Assembly: GCA_029204225.1 (NCBI GenBank)
Contig: CM055097.1
Coordinates: forward strand, 72,512,758 to 72,576,757
Direction of reading: 5' to 3'
Source of the DNA: Diphasiastrum complanatum
Taxonomy: Eukaryota; Streptophyta; Lycopodiopsida; Lycopodiales; Lycopodiaceae
DNA length: 64,000 nt
The translations under genes and the position numbers were made by a program. Positions 21,525-31,623 of the stretch are shown piece after piece. The notes beneath the pieces were generated by a model, which worked only from the letters and a program-made list of their open reading frames with translations, searched no databases and was not told the DNA's origin. Position 1 is the first letter of the stretch; each line of letters begins with the position of its first letter.

Positions 21525-21603
21525 CGTGCATCTAATGGTGCACAACTAGTGAGAGTGTGCCAAGGACACTCTCTCACCTGCTGTGCACTATTGGATGTGC
21601 ATT
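21525..21603. repeat. Near-perfect hairpin, arms about 37 bp, tiny loop
   Basis: The left arm GTGCATCTAATGGTGCAC and AGTGAGAGTGTGCC folds back on GGACACTCTCTCACCTGCTG and TGCACTATTGGATGTGCAT (blocks given separately). The arms have about five mismatches or small bulges and meet at CAAG. The geometry fits either a miniature fold-back transposon or a small-RNA precursor. Confidence 0.75.
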
Positions 21604-21857
21604 TGGCATTTATTGCATGTGCATTTTTCATGCTTAGGCGTTCTGTCGCAGGTATAAAAAATTTTCATACCACCAAATTTGGGTATTGCAAATTTTTTAA
21701 AATTTTAATATCAATCGGGTATAATATAAGGAAATAAACGAGTTCTAGATGAGTTCGTATAAACCGAGCTAGTATCATCTCGTTATCAACTTATCCATAA
21801 ACATGTACAATTTGTTAAAAATACAAAATACTCTTTTTAACAGATATTATATCATTT

Positions 21858-22024
21858 GAGGTTTCTTTGGTCCCAGGTTCGAGCCTCCCCTTGGAAACCA
21901 AGAAGCATTTGAGGTATATACAGTTAAGGGTGTTGGCTCAATTGGTTATCTTGACATCCAAAGTTTCTTTGGTCTCAAGTTTGAGCCTCTCCTTGGAAAC
22001 CAAGAAGCATTTGAGGTATATACA
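21858..22024 (+). repeat. tRNA-derived SINE, one partial and one fuller copy in tandem
   Basis: The second unit (21924-22024) has a polymerase III A box TGGCTCAATTGG (21934-21945) and a B box AGTTTGAGCCT about 43 bases downstream, the spacing of a tRNA gene. The first unit (21858-21923) lacks the A box but has a better B box, GGTTCGAGCCT (21876-21886). Both end TTGGAAACCAAGAAGCATTT, GAGGTATATACAG. No intact tRNA fold or 3' poly-A is evident. Confidence 0.6.
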
Positions 22025-22189
22025 GATTTCTAATTTCTAAAAATTTCTAAAAATATACTACCATTGTGACAAAAATTCATAAAATCTCCAAACCCGGGAA
22101 TCAACATGAATATTAAGATAGTTAATGTTGGGGGATCCAATTCTAGACCTTGATATTACAAAATCATATACTAGAAAAATAGCTCTAAA

Positions 22190-22470
22190 TAAAATATGTT
22201 AACGAAATGAAAAATTAGAAATGTCATCATTTGGGGATTTCCAAGTAACAAACACAATATAAATATAAGAGCAAGCATGAGACCATGCAATATTCTTTTG
22301 GGCTCCTTATTGCCTCCTTGAAATGAATAATCTTCCACAAGTATATGTTGCATACCTAACTTGCCATAAAGTAGAGTAACAAAACGAAAGCAAATGTTGT
22401 ATGTCCTCCTCTACATTCCTACACACTAGATACACTTTTTGAGCACTCAAAATAACTTTTCACCTTGCTC
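22190..22470 (-). pseudogene. Possible LINE 3' remnant (zf-RVT-like)
   Basis: Minus-strand translation near 22370-22440 reads VCRNVEEDIQHLLSFCYSTLW, which resembles the C..C....E.I.HLL..C....W module after the reverse transcriptase of plant LINEs. Stops and shifts surround it, and no RT motif was found upstream. A weak call on one motif. Confidence 0.3.
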
Positions 22471-23690
22471 TTGATGGAAGCTCCATATTTCAGTTTTTTC
22501 TCACTAAAAGCCCTTCATTTTGCCACTAGAGATATACTTCATAACCTTAAATTGTTTTTTTTTTTTTTTTTTTTTTTTTTCAGACATCAACATCATATTG
22601 TAACCCCCATTTGCCATTGTAGAAGTCAATGTCGTAAGAATAAATGACATCAAATTTTTTGCATAGGTAGTTTTTCCCAAAGCATGAGAAGGATGATGCC
22701 AACAAACGTTCATCCACGCTTATCCCATCCAATAATTCTTCCTTCACTAGTAATAACCTCTTGTCCTCCAATAAGTACTCAACTCAGTTGGATTGAGCAC
22801 TTTCCTTCATGTTTCTCACCAATAAACTTCAATATATTACAAAAATGAGGACATTTGACATTAAAAGCTAAAGCCCCTTGTCACCACCCCCAATGGTGTC
22901 AAGTTCAACTTAGGTTAGTTCCAAGCAACATAAGCTTAAATGTATATGGCCCCAATAACTGCACTTATATTGTTGAAGGCCACTAAAAAGTAGCTTTCCC
23001 ACTTTGAAATGGAGTGTGACTTATCCCTAAGTGGCATTCAATTATGTCATTTTGAGTCAAATCAAATTATTAAGACAAAGATCCAAGGCTTGTTGACTTG
23101 CTCTAGAGCCACTAGTGGGTTGTAGTATATTTGTCGCATCTCCTTGAAGGGTGGCTTTAGAGGCTTAGAACGGAGTGTATGGATCCACAACCGGATGAGT
23201 GTCATGTATAGTACGAGTTGCGATCGTATGGAGAGAGGGTAAAACTAGTCATGGGAGTGAGAACCTAGATATTAAGGGTGTCACAACCTTAGTGTGAGAT
23301 CTAAAAGTGGAATGAAGCCTAGATTTGGTGTGTCATTCATCTTTTGCTTTTCATCTTGTGATGTTTTCTTTATTTATTTTTAAATAATGTTTTGGTATCA
23401 TGAGCCTTGGAGGGTATAAGTATATCCATTGGGCACTCACTAGTGTATGCTTGATTGTGTGATTAGGAGCTACATGTTGCTGGTGTGATTCCTCATTCCC
23501 TTGTGATAGATTGATCCATAGCTTGGGGGCTAGATCCGTAAGGTCTAGGTTTGGTTGGGTTGAGGGCAAGCCCTCCTCCCGGTGGAGGGAGCTCCCCTCA
23601 AAACCAGTGAAATAGAATGTATTCCTAAATGAATTCCGTAAGGCGAAAAGCCAAAGAATAATAAGAGGAAAAAGCTATTTTTTGACGAAC
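22471..23690. other. Unassigned region with a poly-T run
   Basis: A run of about 26 T (22555-22580) is the main feature. Minus-strand frames around 22580-22771 and 23351-23946 are unrecognised. The right end approaches decayed gypsy gag sequence. Confidence 0.4.
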
Positions 23691-24007
23691 TGGAAGCTAT
23701 TGTGTACCAACACCAAAAGAACAAAGACAAAAAAAAACATGTTGTAAAGGACAAAGCGCAGATTGCGGCAATAAAGGAGAATCTTTGTTTCTTATGCAAC
23801 AAACTTGGACACCATGCTAAACAGTACCCCGAGAGAAAAAATAAATCATCAACTTTCATGATGATGGATTTACCCACAGATAAATTGAAAGTTGATTTGT
23901 TAAATGGTTGTGAATGTACTTGTAACTTCAGTACACTTTCTTTCAAACCTAATCAATTGTTTCGTGTTAGAGACAATATTTTAGAGAAAGACATAAATTT
24001 ACTTTGA
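23691..24007 (+). pseudogene. Gypsy gag nucleocapsid remnant
   Basis: The frame contains a Lys-rich run and CFLCNKLGHHAKQYPE, a CCHC zinc knuckle in which the last Cys is Tyr. It lies directly upstream of protease- and RT-like sequence in the same orientation, so it is the gag end of a plus-strand gypsy element. Confidence 0.75.
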
Positions 24008-24317
24008 TTCAGAGAGTACTCAAACCTTTTTAAATGCTCGGCTTGTTCAAAAACTTTGGGTGCCCACCATGGTCAGTAATCACCATTATGTGGTCCATCT
24101 AGCCTCGAGGTCGGACACAAAAGTTTAGGATGTCAAAGTCCCTAATTTGGAGCTTCAGATGCAACATTATATTGAGTGGCTTCCATGTTATGAACCTTGA
24201 TAGAACTAATGTAATCTTAGGATATGAATGGTTTTTTGATAAATCAAATTCATTAGAAATGTATTTTACAAAGCATATTTGTATTTAAAGATAAATTTGA
24301 TAAGATAGTCTATATTT
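24008..24317 (+). pseudogene. Gypsy protease remnant
   Basis: Broken frames show DSESTQTFLNARLVQKL near 24005-24055 and a VILGYEWF block near 24205-24235, in the place of the usual D-S/T-G...ILG.DWL protease. Several stops interrupt it. Confidence 0.6.
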
Positions 24318-25470
24318 ATGGAGAGACTGATGTATGCCCATCACCGATGGTTTCCTTGGTGGAAGTTATGGAAAAACTATATAATTTTGAGTATGAACTT
24401 TGTTTGTCTTGTTTTAAAACCTCGTATGCATTCTGATATAAGTGATGAGCAGCTACCTTATGGCCTACCACTTGCTCGGTCGGTGGACCATATAATAGAT
24501 TTATTGCCCAGTAGCAGCCCCATTTTCAAAGAACCTTATAAGTTTAGTCAAAGGGAAGAGGGGGAAGTGGCTAGGCATATCAAGAAATACCTTAGGATGG
24601 GACACATTAGATCAAGTTCCCATGAGGAGTGCCCGGTCTTCTTAGGAGTAAGAAGGATGTCGGTTTCCAATTATGTGTGGACTACAAGGGTCTATACAAA
24701 CTTACCATAAAAAATAAATATCCGTTAACTAGGATGGATGATCTCATAGATCAATTGAATGGAGCGATGTACTTCACAATGACTGATCTTCGTATGGGAT
24801 ATCATCAAATTAGGATACATCCAAATGATGTATCTAAGACTGGTTTTAGGACAAGATTTGGCCATTATGAGTTTCTACTCTTACCTTTTGGGTTGACTAA
24901 TGCTCCAAAAACTTTCTAGCAAATGATGAGTGATTTGTTTCTTCCATATTTGGGGAAGTTCGTAGTAATGTTTTTAAATGATACTTTGATCTATAGTAAA
25001 ACACTCAAAGAGCATGTAAAAGATCTCCGTATTGTCTTACGTATCTTTAGACAAGAGAAGCTTTACGCTAAAGAATCAAAGTGTGAATTCTTTAAGAAGG
25101 AACTTTTTTACCTTGGTCATAAGATCACCTCTTTTGGGATCAAGATTGATGAGGAAATGGTCAAGACCATTGTAGAATGGCCAATTCCTCAAATGGTCCG
25201 AGAGCTCAAGTCATTTTTGGGATTCACTATATTTTTCAGTAAGTTTGTAGAGAACTATTCTAAGATTGCCGCACCTCTCAACAATTTGTTAAAGGGAGTG
25301 AAAAGTCTTAAAGGAAGGCCAATCCCTCCCATTAAATGGAATGAGAAATTGGATGAAAGTTTCAAAAACTCAAGCTTTTCAGCTCTCATTTTGAGAATAG
25401 TGGATCCAGATATTCCGTTTGTCATTAATACTAACGCGAGTGATACAGCTATTGGAGATGTTCTCTTATA
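24318..25470 (+). pseudogene. Gypsy reverse transcriptase, inactivated
   Basis: Three overlapping frames carry [38 protein letters not shown], then [15 protein letters not shown] (first catalytic Asp) and [14 protein letters not shown] stop precedes MMSDLF. The second catalytic site reads MFLNDTLIYS, so the usual F-x-D-D is N-D and the polymerase would be dead even if translated. The thumb and connection follow (YLGHKIT, FLGFTIFFSKF). A TAA at 25469 interrupts the start of RNase H. Confidence 0.9.
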
Positions 25471-25790
25471 AGAGGGCCAGTCCATTGCTTTTGAGAGCAA
25501 AAAGTTAATCGATGCGCAAGTCAAATATACAACACAAGAAAAAGAGCTTTTTGTGGTGATCCATGCATGGAATCATGGAGACATTACCTGTATGGTAATA
25601 AGTTCGTGGTTAACATGGATCACCAACCTCTAAAATATTTCTGTAATCAAAATAATCTGAGAGGTCGTAAGGCCCAATGGGCAAAACTCAGAAATTCGAC
25701 TTTGAAGTGCGGTTTATCAAAGGTACTACTAATCGAGTGGCTGATGCACTTAGTTGAATTATTGAAGTGAACGAGTTTTCCTCACAAAGA
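25471..25790 (+). pseudogene. Gypsy RNase H remnant
   Basis: Sequence reads FESKKLIDAQVKYTTQEKEL (Glu block) and, after a frameshift, YGNKFVVNMDHQPLKYF (Asp block) and NNLRGRKAQWAKL. The end that should read VADALSR is shifted to ADALS-like LMHLV. Confidence 0.8.
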
Positions 25791-25859
25791 TCGGCACATA
25801 TTTTGGACCAATTTGGAAGAGGGTTCTAGCAGCTACGTCAAGCGAGACTGATTTACATG

Positions 25860-26149
25860 GTGATCAGTCTGGGGAAAAGGATAAAAGGGGTGTTGATGAC
25901 TTCTCTAGTTGTAATGGATTGTTGTTTAGAAAAGGGAAGGTTTGTGTGCATGAGGTGGATGTTATTAAAATGAACATCTTGTATGAGTGTCATGACTCAC
26001 CGTGTGCGGAGCATCCAAGCATACATCATACTCAAGATTTGGTAAGAAGGGATTTTTTTTTGCCAAAAGCTAAATTTTCTATCGAATCTTATGTGGTCAA
26101 GTGTGACCAATGCAAGTTAAATAAGATCGAATGCCTTAAGGCTGGTTGA
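25860..26149 (+). pseudogene. Gypsy integrase N-terminal zinc finger, truncated
   Basis: LLFRKGKVCVHEV leads into YECHDSPCAEHPSIHHTQDL and then KCDQCKLNKIECLKAG, a complete HHCC finger. The catalytic core that should follow is missing; a stop follows at 26147 and unrelated DNA begins. Confidence 0.85.
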
Positions 26150-27159
26150 CCATGAAAATGTCATCCAATAGTTTTGTTGACTTGTCAAATTTGGCATTTC
26201 ATGGTTTCTCCAAATGGAAATTTGGTGTGTACTTTTCACACATGTGGGAATAGCCCAAACAATGTGAATGATCTCCTAAAGTGTGAGGGATTGCACGCAG
26301 ATTCAACACCAAAAGGATACATTGATTCTAGCTTGGCAATTCTTAAGGCAAGTGTCATCATGTCCATGACCGGTACATAGGATTCAGTATACTCGTGGTC
26401 TTGGATACATAGTACTATAGTGAAAAAAGCTATTAGTTATGACACATAATACTGGACGTGACCCAAAAATAACTAATATTCTTGTGAGACCCAGAACACA
26501 CTAAATGGACTCTCTTCTAAGCTTTACAATGTCCTGTAACCAAAGTTATGGCCTTTTGAAGTTTTGCAATTTTGTGAGTAAAATTGGCAAGTTTTAAATT
26601 GTTCTGATTGTCTGCTAGTCAATTTCCTAATTTGTGGTACTGTGCTTGCATGAATTGATTGCATGTTGATTTTGAGAGTGACTCTAACATGCATGAGGGA
26701 TTCACATTTGTTTTGAGTGGTTATGCGCATGTGCTTTGACTATTAGGACACAAATCAGTAATTTGGCTAACAATTTTCATAAAACTGAAATTTACGTAAA
26801 ATTTTTTAAAGTAAAAAAAAGCAATTAATGTCACATGTCATGCATGTGTGATAGACATCAATTCAGTAATATTAGGAATCAAACAATGAATTGTTTTGTT
26901 TTTATTTTGATTACCTAAATACTAACAAAGTTTTTGACAAATTTTCAAGTTACGAAGATTTTGGTCAAAACAAAATTAAGACTAAAAATTCGAAAATTTA
27001 AATTTTCAGTTTTTTTCCAGTTTCTTGAATTATCTATGAAATGTACTAAAGTTAGTGAATTGACCATACTGAAGTCAATTTTAGTCATATTTTTGTACTT
27101 CAATAATAGTTAATCAATTATTAACTAAAGTTAGTAATTTTCAAGAATAGATAAATTGA
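26150..27159. other. Unassigned AT-rich region with a copia-LTR-like scrap
   Basis: At 26226-26300 a stretch with TTTTCACACATGTGGGAA and GATCTCCTAAAG resembles 47981-48060, part of a copia LTR. The rest has no open frame of note. Confidence 0.4.
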
Positions 27160-27640
27160 GATGGCCGAAGAAACTGCAAATCAAGTTGCAAATCCAGGTG
27201 CACCATCCTATATGGTTATTTGCTAGCAGTTGAGTACGATACTCAATGATATGAATAATCGAAATAATTTGAGAGATTAGCAACTGGAAGTTCTTCCAAA
27301 CCAAGTCAAATTGTTGACTTTTCCCAATCTTGGTTTTCAACTGGAGACTTACTCGTGAGAGAAGAAGGAGAAGAAATCGGAAGTCATAGAAGACTGGCTC
27401 GTTAAGAGGAGCAGTTACTTTAGCCTTCATGGAGTTCTAAATGAGAAGAAAATTGAAAGCATCGTGTTGTTCTTACATGGAAAAGCGTCATCGTGGTGGC
27501 GAGATTTATCGGTGAAGCCTACTACTTGGGATGCTTTTGCAGAAGTCTTAAAAAAACCTTTTGTGATAGCAGATGATGTTGACTACTACCAGAAATTTGT
27601 GAACTACAAGATGGGTACTAAGAGTTTGGACTCTTAATTC
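27160..27640 (+). pseudogene. Gypsy gag (capsid) fragment
   Basis: A plus frame from about 27355 reads EVIEDWLVKRSSYFSLHG, then LFLHGKASSWWRDLSVKPTT and WDAFAEVLKKPF, the WW...TW..F capsid block of plant gypsy gag. An upstream ATG at 27161 (MAEETANQVANPG...) may be the gag start, with a stop and shift between. It is cut at 27640 by a minus-strand copia gag fragment. Confidence 0.75.
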
Positions 27641-27906
27641 CAAGCTTCCAAAGATGATGTGCACTTACCAACTTCCTTGAGAAGCTCATTGGTAACATTC
27701 ATCTTTATCATGTGTAGAGCCTTCTTGGCCCTCTTATCATATCTCATTTGATCTTGTTGTGTTGTTGGTCTCTCCTCCAAACCTACAACAATATGCAAAA
27801 CATCATTCATCTCAAGAAGTGACTCCATCCTCACTTTCCACAATGAATAGTCACTTGAAGTAAGCCTATCATTGGCTTCCAATATGACTCCAATTGAGGT
27901 TGCCAT
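27634..27906 (-). pseudogene. Copia gag N-terminus
   Basis: MATSIGVILEANDRLTSSDY and WKVRMESLLEMNDVLHIVVG match the N-terminal gag domain of the copia elements here (compare 34354 and 62416). It stops after TSSLEAW, where the element is cut off. The leader and LTR lie to the right. Confidence 0.85.
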
Positions 27907-28497
27907 GTAACAATGACCCGATCTTCTTTTTCAACCTATTTCAATGCACAAAGCACTCCTTTGAACAACAACAAATGCTTTCAAAAGAAATCACCAAGAT
28001 TTGAAACTATCTCACAAATTTTCTCTAGCACTTATACCAAGCAAATCAACACATAGAATCATGGAATCTTGATCAACCTATGATCTATCCTCAATCTAAT
28101 GACATTTGCCACTTCCTAAAATTAAAACACACTCAAATGAAGTCCAGCAACCTCACTATCTAGAGATCCAATCAAAATTAAGGTTTTGACAAAATCACAA
28201 AAAATTGACTATTCCAAATCTATATGCAAATGTTGAAATTTTGATTATACAATCTAATAGCCACCACTAAGGCTAATCCAATAATCCAAAAATCAGCCAA
28301 ATCCCGTTTGTGAAATCAAAAATCGGAATTGATCAAGTTTATAGACCTATATAGGATTTTGATCTACAAAAGATCCAATCTACAAAAGCAAAAAAACTCG
28401 ATTTTGGTGTAGAATCCCCTCTAGCATGCTCTAGACTTGATATCTTCACCAAATCCTTGATATATTTGATTTCCTCCTTCATAACCTGAAACATACC
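27907..28497 (-). mobile_element. Copia 5' leader
   Basis: Non-coding stretch between the gag ATG and a degraded primer site (ACATACCA at about 28489-28497, usual CTGATACCA). Confidence 0.5.
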
Positions 28498-29210
28498 ATG
28501 TGAAAGTTTTCAGATCCAATCAGCTTGAAATATCTTTGGTTAGAAAGAAAAATACACTACCAATCTCACCAATGTAGAAAAAACAGCATCTACACACAAA
28601 ATGAGATGCAAACACTAATAGAACTTGATCAAACTTGAATGAAATGATAAAGTACTATTTCTATCCATACAAAATCAGCAAGCTATTGTATTTCACACGT
28701 GTGGATCCAAAAATAACAATTATAGATCATTCTACACATAAAATTGCATGCAATCACAAGTATAGTGCACCAATGGATAGTAGAACCCAAGAGAACCATG
28801 TATAAGCATTAAATGAGATAGAGAAGAGAGAAGATCAATCTCTCCACGAGTTACATCCTTTTATAGCAAGTACAAAATTATTTAAAAAAAAAAGATTTCA
28901 ACCATACATCTACACTTCACCTCTTCTCTCTCTTTCTCTGTCACATATTACAAATCTAATAATCTTAAGTCTACTATTCTAAATAATACTAATAATCTAT
29001 TACAAGACCATTTTAAACCATTTTAAATCAATGCAAAATTTAAAAACACACACACACTCTCTCTATCTCTTTCTATCTTTCACACTCTCTATCTCTTTCA
29101 TAAAACAAACAAACAAACACCAACCTCAAACAAAAAGAAAAAACAAAACAAACAAAAATCAAGCACCAACCTCAAACAATGATCTTCAAGCAGTGATCTT
29201 GAAGCACCCT
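28498..29210 (-). repeat. Copia LTR remnant
   Basis: It starts TGTGAAAG after the degraded primer site and contains TTTCACACGTGTGG (28691-28704), the palindrome that recurs in copia LTRs here. A 50-base stretch (about 28594-28650, ATGAGATGCAAACACTAATAG) recurs at 57455-57500. The other terminus was not found; a simple-sequence region with CT and CA runs (29041-29160) follows. Confidence 0.45.
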
Positions 29211-29565
29211 TAAGCACTCAAGCCCTCAAGCCCTAAACATTGATTACCCTCAATCGCCTTCAATCGCTCCAAAGATGCTCAAATCTGCAAAAAAAAAAAG
29301 TGAAAGAGAAGGCGCTGGATCGCTCGAATTGGAAAGATTGGCTTTCCCTCCAAAATGCTAACCCTACTTTTTTTAGGTCTAGATTCAATGTACCCAACTA
29401 TTCAATTCCTAAAACTCGCCTCCAAACTTTCCCACACTTTCAAAAAGTCTTTATTCAAATGAAATTTAGAAGAATGAACTTTGAAAAGTTATTCTCTAAG
29501 TCTAAAACAAGTTTTGGCCTCAATATGCCAAATATGAAAATATTGACAAAATGATCAAACTAGTT
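29211..29565. other. Unassigned stretch
   Basis: A 104-codon plus frame (29240-29554) is Lys/Phe-rich, without a recognisable domain. It is followed by retroelement sequence. No gene is supported. Confidence 0.35.
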
Positions 29566-29705
29566 GAATCTTTCACATTTGGCACATAGTCTTGCTTTGA
29601 ACCTGTTGGTAGAACCATCATTATTGTACTTGATTCTAAACACCCACTTGCATCCAATAATATGCTTGTTGATAGGTGGATCCACTAGATCCCAAGTGTT
29701 GTTGG
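29566..29705 (-). pseudogene. Host copia element of nest 1: RT fragment left of insertion
   Basis: Minus-strand translation gives IIGCKWVFRIKYNNDGSTN and KARLCAK, RT block 1. The reading continues across the inserted element into 35853 onward, with GTTGG duplicated at the junctions (29701-29705 and 35848-35852). Confidence 0.8.
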
Positions 29706-30387
29706 TGTAAAAATTACAGCAAATAAGGATCCTAAAACACTTGAAATGATGAGGGAAACAATAGATTATGATTTCATAAGATTAGCACAAGTTGAACCAT
29801 CAAAATCCATCAAAAATCTATGCTTGAACCTCATTAAATGGCCCAAATCCTTGAAGAAGGCTTCACACGTGTGAAAGTAAGGCCTCCCACAGTCTGAGTA
29901 CTGTACACCAGACCTACATTCAATCCTATAATCATTAGTAATCACAAGTACTCAAACAATTATGAACATAGAGAGCAATTGCACCATTATGAGAGAAAAA
30001 ACATGAAATTGCTTGATTGATTTTGGTGAGATATCATCACCTATATATACACGATCCATCACGGTTTTGGGTAGGTATGAGTAGCCCTAAACCTATCCCT
30101 AATGCTAATTTTGGTGGATCTTTCATCCCTACCAAGTTAGGATTGGAATCTTGGAGATCCCTCAACACTGCAAAAATTACCAAAAATAGCTCCTATTTTT
30201 TCTCCCTTGTATCTAAGCATAATTTGGACTCATTCCAAAGGTTCTAACACTTAGGTATACTTGAGAACATCCTTATGAATGGAATCCTATGCTATTTTGC
30301 ACGTGTGACAAGCCACATCATGACCATCTAACTATTTACAAGTCATATGACCAAAACTAGTCAAGCTAGAATTGTGAATTTTTAACA
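29706..30387 (-). repeat. 3' LTR of the near-complete copia element
   Basis: Termini TGTAAAAATT and GAATTTTTAACA. A TATATATAG box on the minus strand (plus 30041-30050) and the palindrome TTCACACGTGTGAA (29862-29875) lie within. Confidence 0.97.
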
Positions 30388-30400
30388 CTCCTCCTCACTA
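30388..30400 (-). other. Polypurine tract of the near-complete copia element
   Basis: CTCCTCCTCACTA on the plus strand, i.e. TAGTGAGGAGGAG on the coding strand, directly precedes the 3' LTR. Confidence 0.85.
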
Positions 30401-31623
30401 TCTAGCTTGGTTCAATCATTGCTTTACTAATCACTCCAAGTGATGATCTGAACTTCATAAAAGGTGTCTTTTGAAGTGGGTTAGTAAGTAGATCATCTAC
30501 ACATTCATTCCTTGGAACATGCTCCAAAGCAATCTCCTTGGCTTGCACCATTTCTCTCACAAAGTGATGGCATATCTCAATGTGCTTAGATCTTGCATGG
30601 AAGATTGGGTTAGATGCAAGGTGTTGGGCTGATATATTGTCATTTTAGATAATTGGTGCCTCCTCTGAATCCATGATGTTTAGTTCCACCAATAATCTCT
30701 TGATCCAAAGTACCTCCTTTGTAGTGGTTGTCAAAGCTTTGTACTCGGCCTCGGTTGAAGATAGAGATATAGTTTCTTGCTTTTTTGAAAGCCATGAAAC
30801 CACACCTTCTCCTATGAAAGTTGAATAGGCACTTGTTGATTTCCTATCCCTCTTGTCCCCTGCAAAATCTGAATCACTAAATGCATGAAGGTTAATCACA
30901 TCTCCTCTATATAGAATCCCAAAATCCAATGTACCCGAGATGTATCTTAGAATCCTCTTATCCTTTTTCCAATGGATATTCAATGGCTTTTGCATGGATT
31001 GGCTCAACCTACATACACTAAAGCTAAGATTTGGTCTAGTTATAGTGATCCACATTAAGGAACCTATAAGTTGCCTAAACAAAGTGATGTCCATGAAGGA
31101 TCTTTCATCATCTTCATTTGGCACTTTTACAACTTGCTCCATTGGTGTGTCAACACTTTTGCATACTTCCATCTTAAACTTCTTCAAAAGACTTTGAGCA
31201 TAGTTTACTTGACTTATAAAGATAAAATCAGACCCTCTAAGTACTTCTATGCCTAAGATGAAGTGAAGACACCCTAGATCTACCATCTTGAACTCTAAGG
31301 ATAGATCTATCTTGATTTTTTCAATACCATCAACACTATTTCCACTAATGATGATGTCATCTACATAAAGGTAAAAGTACAATACCAACATCATCAAACT
31401 TAATGTAAAGAGTAGGATCATATTCTCTTTGAACAAAAGAAAGTGAAATAAGATAGCAATGTAGTCTTGAATTCCAAGATCTCGAGGCTTGCTTCAAGCC
31501 ATAGATGCTTCTTTGGAGATGGCATACTTTGTTCTCCATTCCATGCTTGATGAACCCTTGTGGTTGCTCCATATAGATATCCTCTTCCAAAAAACCATTC
31601 AAGAAAGCATTAGAGACATCCAT
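30401..31623 (-). pseudogene. Copia RT (second part) and RNase H, with three lesions
   Basis: The frame 31357-31623 starts at MDVSNAFLNGFLEEDIYM and includes IYGLKQASRSW. A single frameshift near 31370-31390 moves reading to 30645-31436, which carries an intact YVDD. RNase H follows with AFSDSDFAGD and SSTEAEYKAL. A Tyr codon has become TAA at 30645, after which the frame runs on through NISAQHLASNPIFHARSKHI to about 30410. A few codons are also deleted at the junction with the 914-codon frame. Without these lesions the enzyme set would be complete. Confidence 0.92.

Noticed and set aside
22504-22713. Minus frame with a poly-Lys run
   Set aside because: The run is the translated poly-T tract at 22555-22580; no domain.
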